From Atriophallophorus winterbourni (taxonomy: Eukaryota > Platyhelminthes > Trematoda > Plagiorchiida > Microphallidae): 64,000 nucleotides of DNA. Positions 46,285-58,490 of this stretch are shown here, one piece after another. The notes under the pieces were generated by a model. The model ran no database searches and was not told the origin of the DNA. It worked only from the letters and a program-made list of their open reading frames with translations. Position 1 is the stretch's first letter, and every line of letters begins with the position of its first letter. The DNA lies in NCBI GenBank assembly GCA_013407085.1, contig JACCGJ010014174.1:1-64000 (forward strand), given 5' to 3'. Position numbers and translations under genes: made by a program.

Positions 46285-47935
46285 AATGAGTGACTCCAGA
46301 CTTTCTACTCAGATACCGCCTACAATCAGACAAGACTCGGGTTAGAAATACTGCGGCAATCCCAAAAAATGACCAATGTCCGACTCTCGAATGGTCGGAC
46401 AAACAGATGAGCTTTCAGCTCCATCAATGTATACGAAAACCACAATCAATTGCCTATATACAAACGCACAATGCCTGTTAAACAAACTAGCTGAACTGAA
46501 GGATCTCTGCAATCAGCACTCACTCGACGTCATAGAAATAACTGATTCATGGTTCCAACCTCACGTGAGCGATCGCGAGCTCTCTATTCCAAACATGACC
46601 CTGTTTTGGAGAGACCGTTAAAGAATAGGTGGTGGAGTATCTGTTTACCACCACAAACGTTTATACAGTGGGGTAGTTACAGACACTTATCTCTATCTGG
46701 AAGACAGTATATGTGTAACTTGAAGCTCGAATCAGGAGACAGTTGCATCGTTTGTGTAATTTACCGTTCACCATCATCATCGGATGCACATAAAGAAAAA
46801 CTCTTGAAACCAATGCAATCCGTTGGAAAACAGCGCAATTCGCAATTATTGATTACGGGAGACTTCAATCTGCCTCATCTATATAACCGAGTAGATCATC
46901 CGCCCGAATAACTTGACTACAAATTTCTCGAACTGTTCGATTCTATACCTTTGTATAATCATGTTTTCGTATAAACTCGACAACGAAATTCGCAACAGAC
47001 ATTTATCCCAAACCTAGCCTTAACCATGGACGTTTCAACCAACCGCTGGGTCGAATTGACCACCTTGTTCTGTTCTTTCAATACGTGTGCAACGCCAGTA
47101 GAATGGTAAAGCTAGCAAAACTAAATAGAAAATTGGATGACATAGGTTTGATAGAAACAATAGGTGTTTTCGATGATCAATAAAAACTTTCAATGATCCG
47201 GACTCGCATTGTTCAACCCTGGCAGATTACATCATTAACATGATAGACATAAATTCGAAACTATGTCCCAAAACATAAGAGCAAAGAACCCAATTTAAGA
47301 ATTTGCAGTCGCACTAGAAAACGGTTGAAATGCGAAATTTGTCATGGGGTATTCACAGGGTTGCCAGACCAGAATTCACCTGGGCGGAGGATAGACAATA
47401 TCACCGGCTTCAGCTGGCAGTAAGAATGCAGTGACAACCCAAACCGCTTTATTCAACCGTTAAAAACACTACAAAGCTGAAACCCAGTGTTTTGCCGATC
47501 ATGACAGATAACGGACTAACATATTCTGTCCTGGAAACCGCTAACGATCTAGCCAGTTTTTATTCACGAGTTTTCAGCCCCAAGAATGCATTACTACAAT
47601 CGTAATTGTCATCACCAATTGTGCTGGTGACTATAAGCGATATATGTGTCAATTCTGAAATAGTAGAGCACCACCTACGCAGCGTCAATATCAACTAATC
47701 TCCGGGAGCTGACGGAATCACCCTTGCAATCTCAAGTTATGCGGCAGTCAATTGTGCGAACCACCTTGTAATTTATTTAATCACTTTTTGGGCGAGGGTG
47801 TTGTACCGACTGACAGGAAGAGAGGAATCATAACACCCATCTACAAAGTTGGAACTCGTTCTGACCCAGCAAATTACCGCCCTGTTACACTCCTTATAGT
47901 GATCTCAAAAGTTATGTAGCGAATTGTGTGCTAAA
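46285..47935 (+). mobile_element. CR1-like retrotransposon relic, endonuclease to reverse transcriptase start
   Basis: Decayed plus-strand ORF2: endonuclease start (CLYTNAQCLLNKLAELKDLC) near 46450, ITGDFNLPHL near 46860, then the pre-palm SPGADGITLA near 47700 and NYRPVTL-like remains near 47875-47895. Many stops and shifts. It breaks off before the catalytic part at the (TA)n run. Confidence 0.75.
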
Positions 47936-47968
47936 GAATTGTGAGTCATCTCGAAATCCAAAATTTGT

Positions 47969-47970
<2 letters not shown>

Positions 47971-48012
<42 letters not shown>
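47971..48012. repeat. (TA)n microsatellite
   Basis: About 20 uninterrupted TA units at the truncation point of the LINE relic to its left. Confidence 0.95.
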
Positions 48013-48013
<1 letters not shown>

Positions 48014-48440
48014 CTGTCTCCACCGTCAAACAGCCACAAACCATGTGTGATGCGTCAGAGATGGGGAAATTATCACCAGAATGTATCTTATATAGTTTTC
48101 CTTATCACCCAGCAGATGCATTGACATCACACATCTGGCAGTTTGGTAAATTCATGAACTACGTGAGTTTAGGAGATTTCAACACTCCTAGCAATCTCAA
48201 GGCCTTGTTAAAGGGGGATTTTGTGTTTGTAGCTTTAAATGATGTTAGAAATCCCTATTGTAATACGATAAATTAATTAAACGCAACCAAAATAAGAATG
48301 CAAATTTCCAATTTGTTGCAATCAAATTACACAATAATGTTAAAGAAATTCAAAGAGAATTTTCCAAACTACGTTTCGCCTTACAGTGTGATTAATAAAA
48401 GTCCCACTGGAAGCAGTGGTTCATGTGAGCCGTGTGAAAC

Positions 48441-49720
48441 ATTCAATTTAATTCAATTTTTATGGTCTAAAATGCATGTAGCATTACAAAAACAGAATAA
48501 TATGGGGACTACGAATAATATAACCAGCAAAAGACGGCATTTGGTTGCTTACGTAGCAGTTCAAGAATCAGGTAATAATCCAAAAGGCATGGAGTCAAGA
48601 TGTATAGTTTTCAAAAAACGCAACAAGAATTCTCATGAACACGTCGTGATTTGGGGAGTTAACAACGTAATCAGGTAGATTGTTCCAAGTAAAGCAAACT
48701 TGCACGGTAAAAAATGTCGTCTACAATTGAGTCGCGATTTAGGGACAGCTAGAGTCAATGTGTGCGCTTTTGTCTTATGCGAGCCCCCGTAGATTAAATA
48801 AGCAGTGATGAGGGTGATTTGCGGTATTCAAAATATTGTAAACCAAAATCAAATCACCTCGGAGACGATGACGTGGATAATCGAATAAATTCAGGGTTTT
48901 GATTCGCTCATTGTATGGTATCCAGCTGAGTCCAGCGACAAGTTTGGTACCTCGATGGTATATTCATTAAAATGCCTGTCTAGGCCTATGTATCCTGTCA
49001 GCATTTTCGCCGCCGTACACTACTTATTTTGAGACACTGTCTGGATCAGGCTTGTGTGCTTTTATACATTCCACTTTTTTATCTTTATGGAGAAACTAAT
49101 TTAATTGCGGAAAAGTCATGCTTATTCATTTTCTTCTTCTTCTATGTCATTGGCATAAACTGAAAGGATGGAGCTCTGATGCATTCAACTTCGACAAAGT
49201 ACCGTCCACAGAGACTTAAACAAGCTGATTAGTCAGGTAATCTTCTAACCAGGCTAATAGTCTGCCAGCTGTACCACAATGTTCCAGCATCTGCAAAAGA
49301 ATACTGTGGTTTACGCGGTCAAGCGTTTCCGACATATCGAGGTAACACACATGGAAGATATCCCAAAAATGTACTGCCCGAGTCTGATCGTTAAGTGTAA
49401 GTAGAAGGCTAGTAAAGCAGCAGTATCACTTCCTAAAAACGTGTTGCGCTAAAGAAAATAGCCTATTTTCTTCACGGAATTTGCTCAGGATTTGGCAACG
49501 ATCCTTACGAGAAACTTGGAGATGGCGTACAACAGGGTAACCGGCCTGTAATTTGCGGGCTCTGATTTAGGAGATTATAACGGATTGCCAGTCCGTCGGT
49601 ATGACACTTTGGGTCAGCGATTCGCAGAATAACTCAACCAGTGGTCCGCGTAGAAATTGCGCAATGCTTGAATATATTTAGGGTAATTTTATCAGTGTTT
49701 TCCACTCAACCAGAGAAGTA
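48441..49720 (-). mobile_element. CR1-like retrotransposon relic
   Basis: The minus-strand 3' end at 48441-48480 shows CATTTTAGACCATAAAAATT and GAATTAAATTGAATG, the family terminus. Rightwards come ORF2 C-terminal remains (48640-49010) and palm remains (49140-49700), including a KILVSRKDRCQILSKFREEN-like stretch and the conserved HGF/VNH region in decayed form. The small frame at 48298-48678 is antisense to this terminus. Confidence 0.65.
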
Positions 49721-50639
49721 CTCGTTGATTTAGTTCATTTTCTATTTGATATTCAACTTACAGTCGTTTGATTTAGATCGAGTTCAAATGTAAACACCAA
49801 CATGCTCAAGTTATCATGTCCCCTTCGATTTTCTATGGGAGCGCAACATTGACTGGTCACCAAAATTAATTCCTACAAGAAATTTTTGGAATTTCAGATA
49901 AAGGTTGGCCACTTGTTGATGCCGCATCGTTTGATTAGTATCTTATCAATCGGCTGATTCTGATGATTGTTAGAAAGCAAACTGAAACTAATTTGGATTA
50001 TTATAGAGGTTGAAACGTAAGGATACAATAACTATGCATAGTATGCGTCATTTTGCATAGACGATTACCGGAGATGGCGTAATTTTTAACAGTGATAATT
50101 GTTAAGAAAAATGTTCTTTTGTCCAATGAATCTTCAGCATTCCCCACTGTTAATATGGTGACCATTTCCCCTGGTACTTCAAACTGATAAATGCATCAAC
50201 GTCTCGTGGACAAGAACTAAAGTTACAGATAACTACGAGGCTCAAGCGGAATTATTAGAACACGCTTTTAACGTGGTTGATGAAAGATTAAAACTCCCTA
50301 TCATGCGGGCTTCTGTGGTTACTGTCACAACAGCTGTTCAAAATGATTCGGGACAGCATCGATTCTGAAGTTGAGTATGGAACCACTAAGCGATTTTGTG
50401 GTAGTCATCTACTAACTGCGCTATACCTTTCTCCTCCATTTTATTGATAAAAGCAGCAGGAGCTATTTTCATGTCAGCTTCATCAGTGACCCTTATTGAA
50501 CAATGTATCCCCTGAAGTGAAAGCGTCATAGTAGACAATCAGATCGACTTACAGTTGTGAAAACTGTTAAAGGTCTAAAAACGCCCTGATATTCACCTCT
50601 CATTCTAACAACACAGCATCTTGCGACAATGCATTCCAC
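49721..50639. other. Spacer, nothing recognised
   Basis: No supported gene or repeat. Confidence 0.4.
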
Positions 50640-51540
50640 TCGTTGATAACCAGATTTGTGGATGGCCTCTTTCGGTCGATATCAACCATGGATGTACATC
50701 ACATGCGCATGATACCTTCATGGTCCGTAGCGTTCAGAATGACTAAACAAGCCGATTCGGGAGTTGCAATAACTCCAGTAGCGCTTACGGCGATAGGCAG
50801 TACTTGGTCGATCGGCGTCAGTCGCACGCCGCCAGCGTGATCGGCGTTCAGCAGCCTTTCCCTATCTAGGACATGACGCTTTGCACGGTACCTCCAAAAC
50901 GAGCGGTCAGTAGCACTTTCTTCCAATCTCGTAGGGTCAGCACCAAGAGCGTTCATATCTATTTTAGAAACTTATTTGTACCGCAAGTGGGGTCTGCCCA
51001 AAGGTCGACTTCCTGATTTCAACTAATCATAGAATAGACCTTTTGGAATATGGCCATTTTTATTCTGTGCAAATGACTCAGCCAGCGTAGGCGGTGTTGT
51101 CGTAGTAGGGTGAACATGATCTGTAGAAAAGCTTTGGAAAGGTTTTTAGCATTCCTCTATCTACGATACGTTCAACATACGGCGGATGCTTCGTAAGTGG
51201 ATAACATTCAGATTCCGTTCGTGTCTTGCGTGGATGCCCCATTCCACATTGTAGTAAAGGAAAGCATTTATTACACACGCTATGTATACCACCATTTTGT
51301 CTTTACAGTCAACTTGCGGTTGGCCCAGATATGAGAGTTCGAACGGGACAAAGCGGTAGCTGCTCTGCCAATCTGCGTACCAATCTCCATGTCTAGGTTA
51401 TCCGCAATGACTGAGCCAAGATATATGAAATGCAGTACGGGTTAAAGCTGACAGTTTTCAACGGTGATGATGCAAGGCGATACGTATCTTTACTATGGTC
51501 TTCGGTCTTGTTCATGCTAAGGACAATCGAAATTGCACCG
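50640..51540 (-). mobile_element. Non-LTR retrotransposon relic, C-terminal half
   Basis: Minus-strand remains: KTEDHSKD near 51500, a reverse-transcriptase tail with HPRKTRTESECYPLTKHPPY near 51200, then a LRWLSHL-like stretch near 51070 and PTRLEESATDRSFWRYRAKR near 50920. The DNA ending (50690-50830) aligns with 38700-38830 and 58310-58420, so it is the same family as those. Confidence 0.65.
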
Positions 51541-52990
51541 TTTTCTCATTTTGAGTGTATGGCTACTTGCTCTTCCATCTACTACCATCAATATAAATTC
51601 TTGTAAGGTCGACATTTTACACCCCATTAAAATTCGGTTGGTAACGATATGGTCCATGTTTACGTCGAAACTCTATTGGATACAGATGCAAGTTCCCACG
51701 ACGATCCTCGTCGGTATGTATTGGAGAACTTTCACAATCTTCGTCGGTCCTCTCAGACAGTAATAATCACCCACGATTAATGCTGTGAAGAAACCTGAAC
51801 AAAGTAATCCGATCTGCAGATTGAATAGACAGGAAATGATCTGTAATTGTTTACGATTCCTCCGATGTTTTGGGTAATCTGATGTGATTTGCGATTGGTA
51901 CAACATTATGACATAATAGAGAGATTAATATTAATAATTACCGGATAAAATTATTAGTTTTGTTGATGCAAATTGTTTGCTTCTAATTTCTATCACATAT
52001 AAATTATATTATCGTCTGTTACATTCGAGGAATAATATATGGAAATAAAGTATATTTCTTATCAACAAACACTATCTTTTCTAATAAAAATAAGACCAAG
52101 AGATGTCCCGAGAACAAATTCATGAAAGTACAACAAATAGGATGGTCATGTGTGGTCAGAGAAATCAGTCTGGTGAATGAATCAACAAAAGCTGAAGTTG
52201 TAATCATTCTGAGCCTCCTGTCACCGACTTATTTAGGCTTCCCTTTAATATACTGCAATGTTAACAGAAATGCTCTACGGAATAACCCTTACATAAGCAA
52301 TACATGAACTTTGAAGATTTCGAATCGTGACCTACGTGCATGCAAATGACAAAAAGTCCAGAATGCGTTCTTTCACCACGGGCTTCAATTGGTAATTTAT
52401 ATCAGACACCAGTGACGTCAGACGGAGATCAACGCGAACAGGGATGTGTATTTCCTGATAACTCGTAACCAGAGTCTTAACATCTTAGTCTACTGGTATT
52501 CAAATGTTGATCAGCAATCGAATACGCACTGCAGTCCATCACAATCATCCATTCGTTGTTTTCGCATCTACTCCTAGGCTTCCTAAATGCATCTCACTCT
52601 ACGTGCAATCTATCATATCGTAAGGCTTCGCCTGGCTCGGTACTTGCAACAACAGTCATGTCTCTCTCACGGTAATGTGCGCCGAAACCCTTAACTCAAC
52701 TCGAAAACCATGTTATCTGGAACATATTACTGAATTACGCCAATGAAATATTTATGCTTTCAGTTGAGACTCCCAAACCAAAGTCGTCACTTAAGTACGT
52801 GTTTTTTGGTGGAAAATGTTGAAGGTTGATAAAATTAGTTAAAAAGATTAACATGGCTTAGTCTCTCATTTCTTCAAAAACTAGTGAGAACTAATTTTTA
52901 TCAGGTGCAACGTTTTATTTTGAACCGCCTCATCTGGACAGTTTATTCTGAATTCTCTTTACAATGAATTCGTTTGAAATACATGGAATA
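51541..52990. other. Spacer, nothing recognised
   Basis: No supported gene. The open frames are short and unremarkable. Confidence 0.4.
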
Positions 52991-53009
52991 ATGCTGCCGA
53001 AGTTTTCAT

Positions 53010-53933
53010 TTATTTAAGAAATTTCATCTCGCCAATAATGTCTCGACATGAGTCTTTCAATAGCTGAGATAGTCTGTGCAAACATAGGATGAAAATAATC
53101 GGTGTCACAATACTATGCATCGTTCCGATAAAAACGCATATAATGTGTAAGGGACTGAACACGGAATAACTCCGATTTGACAAATAACCGACAAACCATG
53201 CCAACGCCCCCGGCAAGTGACAGACGTAATACGCGACCCAAACGACAAACACGCTCAGCGTCACGCGGGAATTCGCCGCCTGAACTTTGGAACTCTGATG
53301 CAGCAATGGCACGGTGGGTTGTTTTCGATGATGAATAAAAATTATCACGAAGCATATCGCTGAAAACACGACCGGCAGAATAAACAACATGACAAATGCC
53401 ACTATTGGATAAACACTTGCGATTGAATGATAATTTGGATTGCCGGTTGTGCAACTGCCTTGCTCGTTTACGTACATCAACAGTCCAGGTGGAACGGCAA
53501 AAACTACACCCAAGCTACCGATCAACACGTACCCGATGGTCAGACGCCAGAAGATATGCTTGCTGTAAGTAGACGGCCATAGTGTGAGCCAAAGTCTGTC
53601 GATACACAAAGCGAGCAAGTTGAATAGGCACATGAATTGTGGAATAACATATAACAGATTGCCCACCCATATCACGCAATTTAACACAGACACAGATTCT
53701 TGCGTTGGGGCTAGGGTATGGGCAAAATGCACGTAGAACGCAGTATTGATGCACACTGTGAAGCTCAGAAATGACTGCGAACCAGCGAGTGCTCGAAAAG
53801 TTGTCGAACCAGCTTTGAGTTTGACCACCAAAACGATGAAAAACATGTTTAAGATGGCTCCAATGTAACACATTGTTGCACGAAAAATCCCGAAAGCATA
53901 TTCCCATGTTTGCATTGGTCTGAAAAAGTACAT
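53010..53933 (-). CDS. Rhodopsin-like (class A) GPCR, flatworm orphan type, single exon
   Basis: 307 residues, ATG at 53933 in a fair context (CAACCATG). Seven hydrophobic segments at about 17-38, 48-68, 84-112, 131-152, 172-200, 222-250 and 258-284. TM1 has the class A Asn (GAILN, residue 29). TM3 starts with Cys86, and Cys161 in the second extracellular loop is its likely disulfide partner. TM3 ends IDRLW, a DRY variant. TM7 ends TPIIFILCLH, with no NPxxY, and TM6 lacks the usual CWxP. The short length, absence of introns and odd TM7 recall the platyhelminth-specific orphan group PROF1, which is family knowledge not tested here. A plasma membrane receptor with unknown ligand. AATAAA (53009-53014, minus strand) overlaps the stop. 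A possible acceptor (TTTACCTTAG) just 5' of the ATG would allow a spliced leader or 5' UTR intron. Confidence 0.88.
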   Translation of the reverse strand: MYFFRPMQTWEYAFGIFRATMCYIGAILNMFFIVLVVKLKAGSTTFRALAGSQSFLSFTVCINTAFYVHFAHTLAPTQESVSVLNCVIWVGNLLYVIPQFMCLFNLLALCIDRLWLTLWPSTYSKHIFWRLTIGYVLIGSLGVVFAVPPGLLMYVNEQGSCTTGNPNYHSIASVYPIVAFVMLFILPVVFSAICFVIIFIHHRKQPTVPLLHQSSKVQAANSRVTLSVFVVWVAYYVCHLPGALAWFVGYLSNRSYSVFSPLHIICVFIGTMHSIVTPIIFILCLHRLSQLLKDSCRDIIGEMKFLK

Positions 53934-54282
53934 GGTTGCGAAAATCTAAGGTAAATCGGCTTTAACTGTGTTTAAAATATGATTAGAATACAAAATAAAT
54001 TCCGTTCATTGGTTGATTGCAATGACCTTGAAAAGGAACAATTCGTTGGATGGATGCATAATGTGTCTTCCTCCTTATTTCATAGAAGATGTATGCATGA
54101 TTATTTTTGTCGACACGTAGAAAGATCATGCTAAATTATTTCCTGTTTTCCTCATCAAGTGTTGTATATGCTAGATGATATCATATACAGGGTTATTATT
54201 AGTTAATTTATCGTCTAATTTCGGTGCCTGTTTCACGCTTGGGTATGGCGAGAAAAATAAACTGAGGACCGATGTGCATGGA

Positions 54283-54552
54283 TACATACATACATACATA
54301 CATACATACATACATACATACATACATACATACATACATACATACATACATACATACATACATACATACATACATACATACATACATACATACATACATA
54401 CATACATACATACATACATCCATACATACATACATACATACATACATACATACATACATACATACATACATACATACATACATACATACATACATACATA
54501 CATACATACATACATACATACATACATACATACATACATACATACATACATA
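54283..54552. repeat. (CATA)n tetranucleotide microsatellite, about 270 bp
   Basis: About 67 units with one interruption (CATC at 54417-54420). Open frames on both strands (YIHT and MYVC repeats) are by-products of the repeat. Confidence 0.97.
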
Positions 54553-54826
54553 GTCAATTCAAACAAATCTTATCAATAACGATGAAAGAGGATTTTACGC
54601 GTTCAGAGATTAGTTCATAGGTATGATAAACCGAATCTGCTGCTATTCTTATATCGATAACTCAGGATTTATTACTTTCGGGAAAAATTGAAGATGTTTT
54701 AGCTTAAACGATGGCATAAATTCGTTCGTTTTCACGTTTAGGACTGTTAAAGTTTCATCACCAACCTAGATGGTAATCGATTTAGAATTCCCTGTACAGG
54801 CGTCTGAAATTGCGCTTCATCCATGT

Positions 54827-55555
54827 CTAACAGAAGAATATTTTCGTCATATTCTCTCCGATGACTTGCAGAACTCCTTCATCGACGTAAGAAAGAGCAA
54901 AAAGCACCGCAATACAGACCACAGCCAACGCAATCCCACCAGAATTCGAGTTGCTAAGGCATTGCATGAGAATGATCCGATGGGTAACTTTGCCGGTGAA
55001 GATAGTGCACATCATCATCTAGTGAATGATGTGCCACGCAGTGGGGTCAGTCGAGCGATTCCAACGTGAGAAGGGCTCGAAAGGAACCGGTTTGCACAAA
55101 ATTGCGAGTTTAGTTCCGGTTTCGCCTATAACAGATCGGTGTGTTAGATCGTTTGCCACATGCACACTAAACGTTTCACCTATTAGCGTCCGCCTGCGGG
55201 GTGCGATTTCTGGTCGAGCGTAGTTACCGTTGTATTCATGGTTCTCGGGGTTTCGGCCGACAGAGTATTAAAACTTTTGAATATGCGTTGGCCTTTGTCC
55301 ACTTGACCTCGTTACACTAAATTTTTAACGTCCGTGTGATCGTGGCAGCCTTGTCATTAGCCAAGTCTCGGTTGAATGAAATCTCGGCGAACACCATTTG
55401 AACAACATTTACACCCTCAGCCACGAATCTTTTCCTCTATTGCAACTCAGTTGATTGCGTCGAGCGTCAGATTGTAAATACCGAGAGCGTTAAAGGTTTT
55501 AAAAGCGTCACGTTGCATTACTGATAAGTGTTGCGAAGCGATGTAAATTAAAGGA
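54827..55555 (-). pseudogene. Decayed protein-coding sequence of unknown family
   Basis: Minus-strand translation from about 55550 gives protein-like sequence in linked frames: IASQHLSVMQRDAFKTFNAL, a TGA at 55447-55449, VAIEEKIR, a frameshift near 55428, VNVVQMVFAEISFNRDLAND, a TAG at 55317-55319, a frameshift near 55240, then an open run (PRRRTLIGETFSVHVANDLT, GTKLAILCKPVPFEPFSRWN) to a TAG at 55019-55021 and a final hydrophobic part (GGIALAVVCIAVLFALSYV). The pattern of mixed-charge sequence with few lesions looks like a decayed gene or retrocopy. A TTTTTCAG just 5' of the start could be an acceptor, so exons of a real gene are the alternative. I recognise no family. Confidence 0.35.
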
Positions 55556-55660
55556 ATACTGAAAAATCAATCCCTTCATCTAGAGCTGGAGAAGCTCGAT
55601 TTTATCGAACTCAGAGGGCACGCACCTGGAGGCATCAGTCAACATCGACTCCCCGTCACA

Positions 55661-55702
55661 CAAACAAACCACAGTCGGTTTCGTGCATTGGTCAGTTAAG
55701 GA
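55661..55702 (-). ncRNA. Broken hammerhead ribozyme relic
   Basis: Minus strand keeps CUGA, then GCACGAAACCGAC and CUGUGG, but the UGAGUGC half of the core and stem II is deleted. It aligns with copies A and B around GCACGAAACCG. Not functional. Confidence 0.5.
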
Positions 55703-56089
55703 GTGTGTGAACAGTATTCGCCTACCTTGAAATAACGGATGAATGTTAGACAAAGTCAGCACGTTGGAACTACTACAGGATTGTTAACCAACAGCAGGAA
55801 AGTACTGAATAGTTGTATGCTGTAAAACGCACATTCTATTCATGTTTGGTGAAAGAAAAAAACCTGCATTCAAATCGTTAATTCATTTACGTTCAACTAT
55901 GACAATCAACATACAATGACCTGCAACCGGCCATGAAAACGAATTTCCATTTGTCCTGCTGCGCACTGATTTACATTTCACTTGTTTTCTTTGGCACACT
56001 TTGACCTAGCAGCCCGTTTGTTTACGGGGTTCATCTGTACTTGTAAATGTTGGTTAAAAATATCCATTCGCATACATATCCATTACACA

Positions 56090-56131
56090 CCCAGTGACCG
56101 GATTTGTGCTATTTGTACTCATCAGGCAGGA
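56090..56131 (-). ncRNA. Mutated hammerhead ribozyme relic
   Basis: Core CUGAUGA and the ACAAAU stem-loop region are kept, but GAAAC reads AAAUC, removing the essential G12, and stem I is poorly paired. Flanks (CATTCGCATACATATCCATT, ACACACCC) match the repeat of copies A and B. Not expected to cleave. Confidence 0.6.
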
Positions 56132-56169
56132 ACCGTAATATCACTATCCACATGCCCTGAAACAGTAGA

Positions 56170-58024
56170 GAAGTGGTAAACAAGGTATGAACTGGTCAAC
56201 CACGGTTGGATAAGAATGGCACGACCAACATGGTCAATCAAATGTGCCCCAACACACACACACGGTCGTGCCAACTTAATGCAACAGTGGCTTACAAGTT
56301 CATATGTACATTAGTGGCTGCCCTATAAATACACATTGGTTATTGGAAATCTACTCAAACGTTCCATTCCGCTTTGTTTTGTTTTCCTCAGTGTTGCGCT
56401 TAGAATAACGCATCAACTGATAAAATGTAATGCTTGTCGTATATCATCCCTTCATAACATTTCATACTGTCAATTGCACAGCAGTCAACTTTGTTGCATT
56501 GTACTCATTACACTCAAGTAACTCTATGAGTGCTGGCTATACAAAATTCAATTATCCCAAAAATTTCTCACTCAATTACGTATGTACCGGGAATACTTCC
56601 AGCTATTGATTTCACTACGTGGATCTTCATTGATTGTGATTAAACCCGCTGGCAACTGTTTCAGAAAGTTTTGAGCAGGTGATGCTATCACTCAGATTCC
56701 AACTGCATCAGCTTAGTGATGATGTAAACCGGACTACGTGTTGAACTCTAAAACTTCCTAGATTTGTCACGGAGCTCAGTATAATGATACATTTACTAGA
56801 AGGGCAAACACAGTTGGCTTATGCAATGGACCAAAGTATTTAGACACGAATCCACTGAACGAATTTGACAAAACATAGTGAGAGATGCGTGACCGAATCG
56901 TTTAAACGAATTCCACCTTAACATGTTTTTGCTCTGGGTGTGATCAAATGAAATGGGTTGCCATAGTTACCAGTTGCATTGAGACAGCATGTACGAATCA
57001 ACAATCACGAATTCCACCCAAACGATGAACAATTGTAAGCAGAGTTACACGCCAAATTCGCCTTAAATTCTTCCTCATAACAACCTTAATGTTTCACTTG
57101 TGGTTTGACGTCGGAATTCACTTGACCAAGACTTAACCAAGGCACACAGGCAAAATTCAACTAGCCGAACTAATGCTATAAATGTGGATAGTTTCTACAG
57201 ATAAACATGAGCACTTTGAAGCGCCTTTTGAGTATTAATGAATAAACAAACTTTTACCTACGGTGACTAGTGGAACAAATGTCGTTTTGTCAAGTTTTCC
57301 TCATTTAGTTTAAAGTGCAGGTCGTTCAAGAATCACCCGCTGTTTATATTCTTGGCATTCTAATGTTATATGACATTTCGATGGATTTTGGCACTTTATA
57401 TTTAAAGGGAAATCTCGTGAGCATATTTGGGTGTGTGAGCGACAAAACACATTTTCATTTGTATTGAGCGTATTGAGCATCATTTGTGATACTGTATTTT
57501 CGTTGTCTAAGAATGCCTTCAATCCCAATCATTTGAAACCCCATATATTCTACTTCTCACGGAATACACATCACACACCAATAGAATTTGTCACATTTCG
57601 CTGATTGCACCTCAGACGACTGAAACCGCGCCATAAAGCCAACTGAGCGATGATCAGTAAACGGAAATATTTGTCATTCAGTGCTGTTTCACAAATATTC
57701 TCGGTTGTGAGCAGTCCTCAAGTCTTCACCCTAACCAAGTGCTAAAAACATTTTACAGTTTACCCTCCTAGTTTAATCCATTCAAGATTATCTAGTGGCG
57801 ACTTGACGAAAGTTAAACTAGTTCAGGCGTTTTGCGCTGATTAACTTCCAGTTGTTTTTACTGTTTTGGGCTATTCAGGGGCTGCTGTTAACATAAAGTA
57901 TAACGCAGAAGATACATTTGCTAGGTAATACACACAAAGGACAAAAAGAATCAGAATGGCTTCCATTTTAGAAGCATCTGTCGCATTTTGAACATATCGT
58001 GGATGTATAGATTAGTAAATGTAT
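56170..58024. other. Spacer, nothing recognised
   Basis: A short CA-rich run (56252-56262) and AT-rich sequence. No gene supported. Confidence 0.4.
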
Positions 58025-58490
58025 AAGTGTTGTCTAAAGCTGGCCTAAAGTGTATGTTCACCCAACTACAACAGTGCCGTCTACGCTGGTTGGCTCGTGT
58101 ACAGAATGAAAGATAGTCGTATTCCGAAAGGTCTACACTACGGCAAGTTGAAATCAAGAAGTTGATCTTTAGGCAGACCGCACTATATGAAAGCTCTTGA
58201 CATTAGCCCGCCAGTTGAGAAGAAATGGTTTTTGACTGCTCTCGTTGGGGGCACTATGTGAGGCGTCGTTTTTAAACTAAGAAAGAGCAGATGTTGTTCT
58301 CCGCTGGTGAACGTATTTCATGCTGACAGCCTGCAACTGTCGCTGATCGACCGGGAACTGCGCATAGCTGTGAGTGCTGTGGGAGAGACGGATTATTCGT
58401 TTGAAGAGCTGTGGAGTGTTATCTTGTCTTGTGCTTATGCGGTATATCCGTGGTCGACATCGACTGAAAGAGACAACCAACAACAACAAC
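58025..58490 (+). mobile_element. Non-LTR retrotransposon 3' relic
   Basis: Parallel to 38430-38900: CTAAAGCTGG start, RLRWLARV-type segment near 58080, DRELRI-type region and a decayed Cys motif (SCECCGRDG) near 58370. It ends with a CAACAACAA run (58474-58492), perhaps the tail. Confidence 0.65.

Noticed and set aside
47941..48276. 111-codon frame starting in the (TA)n run
   Set aside because: The first part translates the microsatellite. The remainder has no recognisable domain, splice site or ATG context.
48298..48678. 126-codon plus-strand open frame
   Set aside because: It runs antisense across the 3' terminus of the minus-strand CR1-like relic (TTTAGACCAT motif and GAATT repeats at 48441-48480), so it is most likely chance.
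54171..54579. Several 93-134 codon frames on both strands
   Set aside because: They are translations of the (CATA)n microsatellite.
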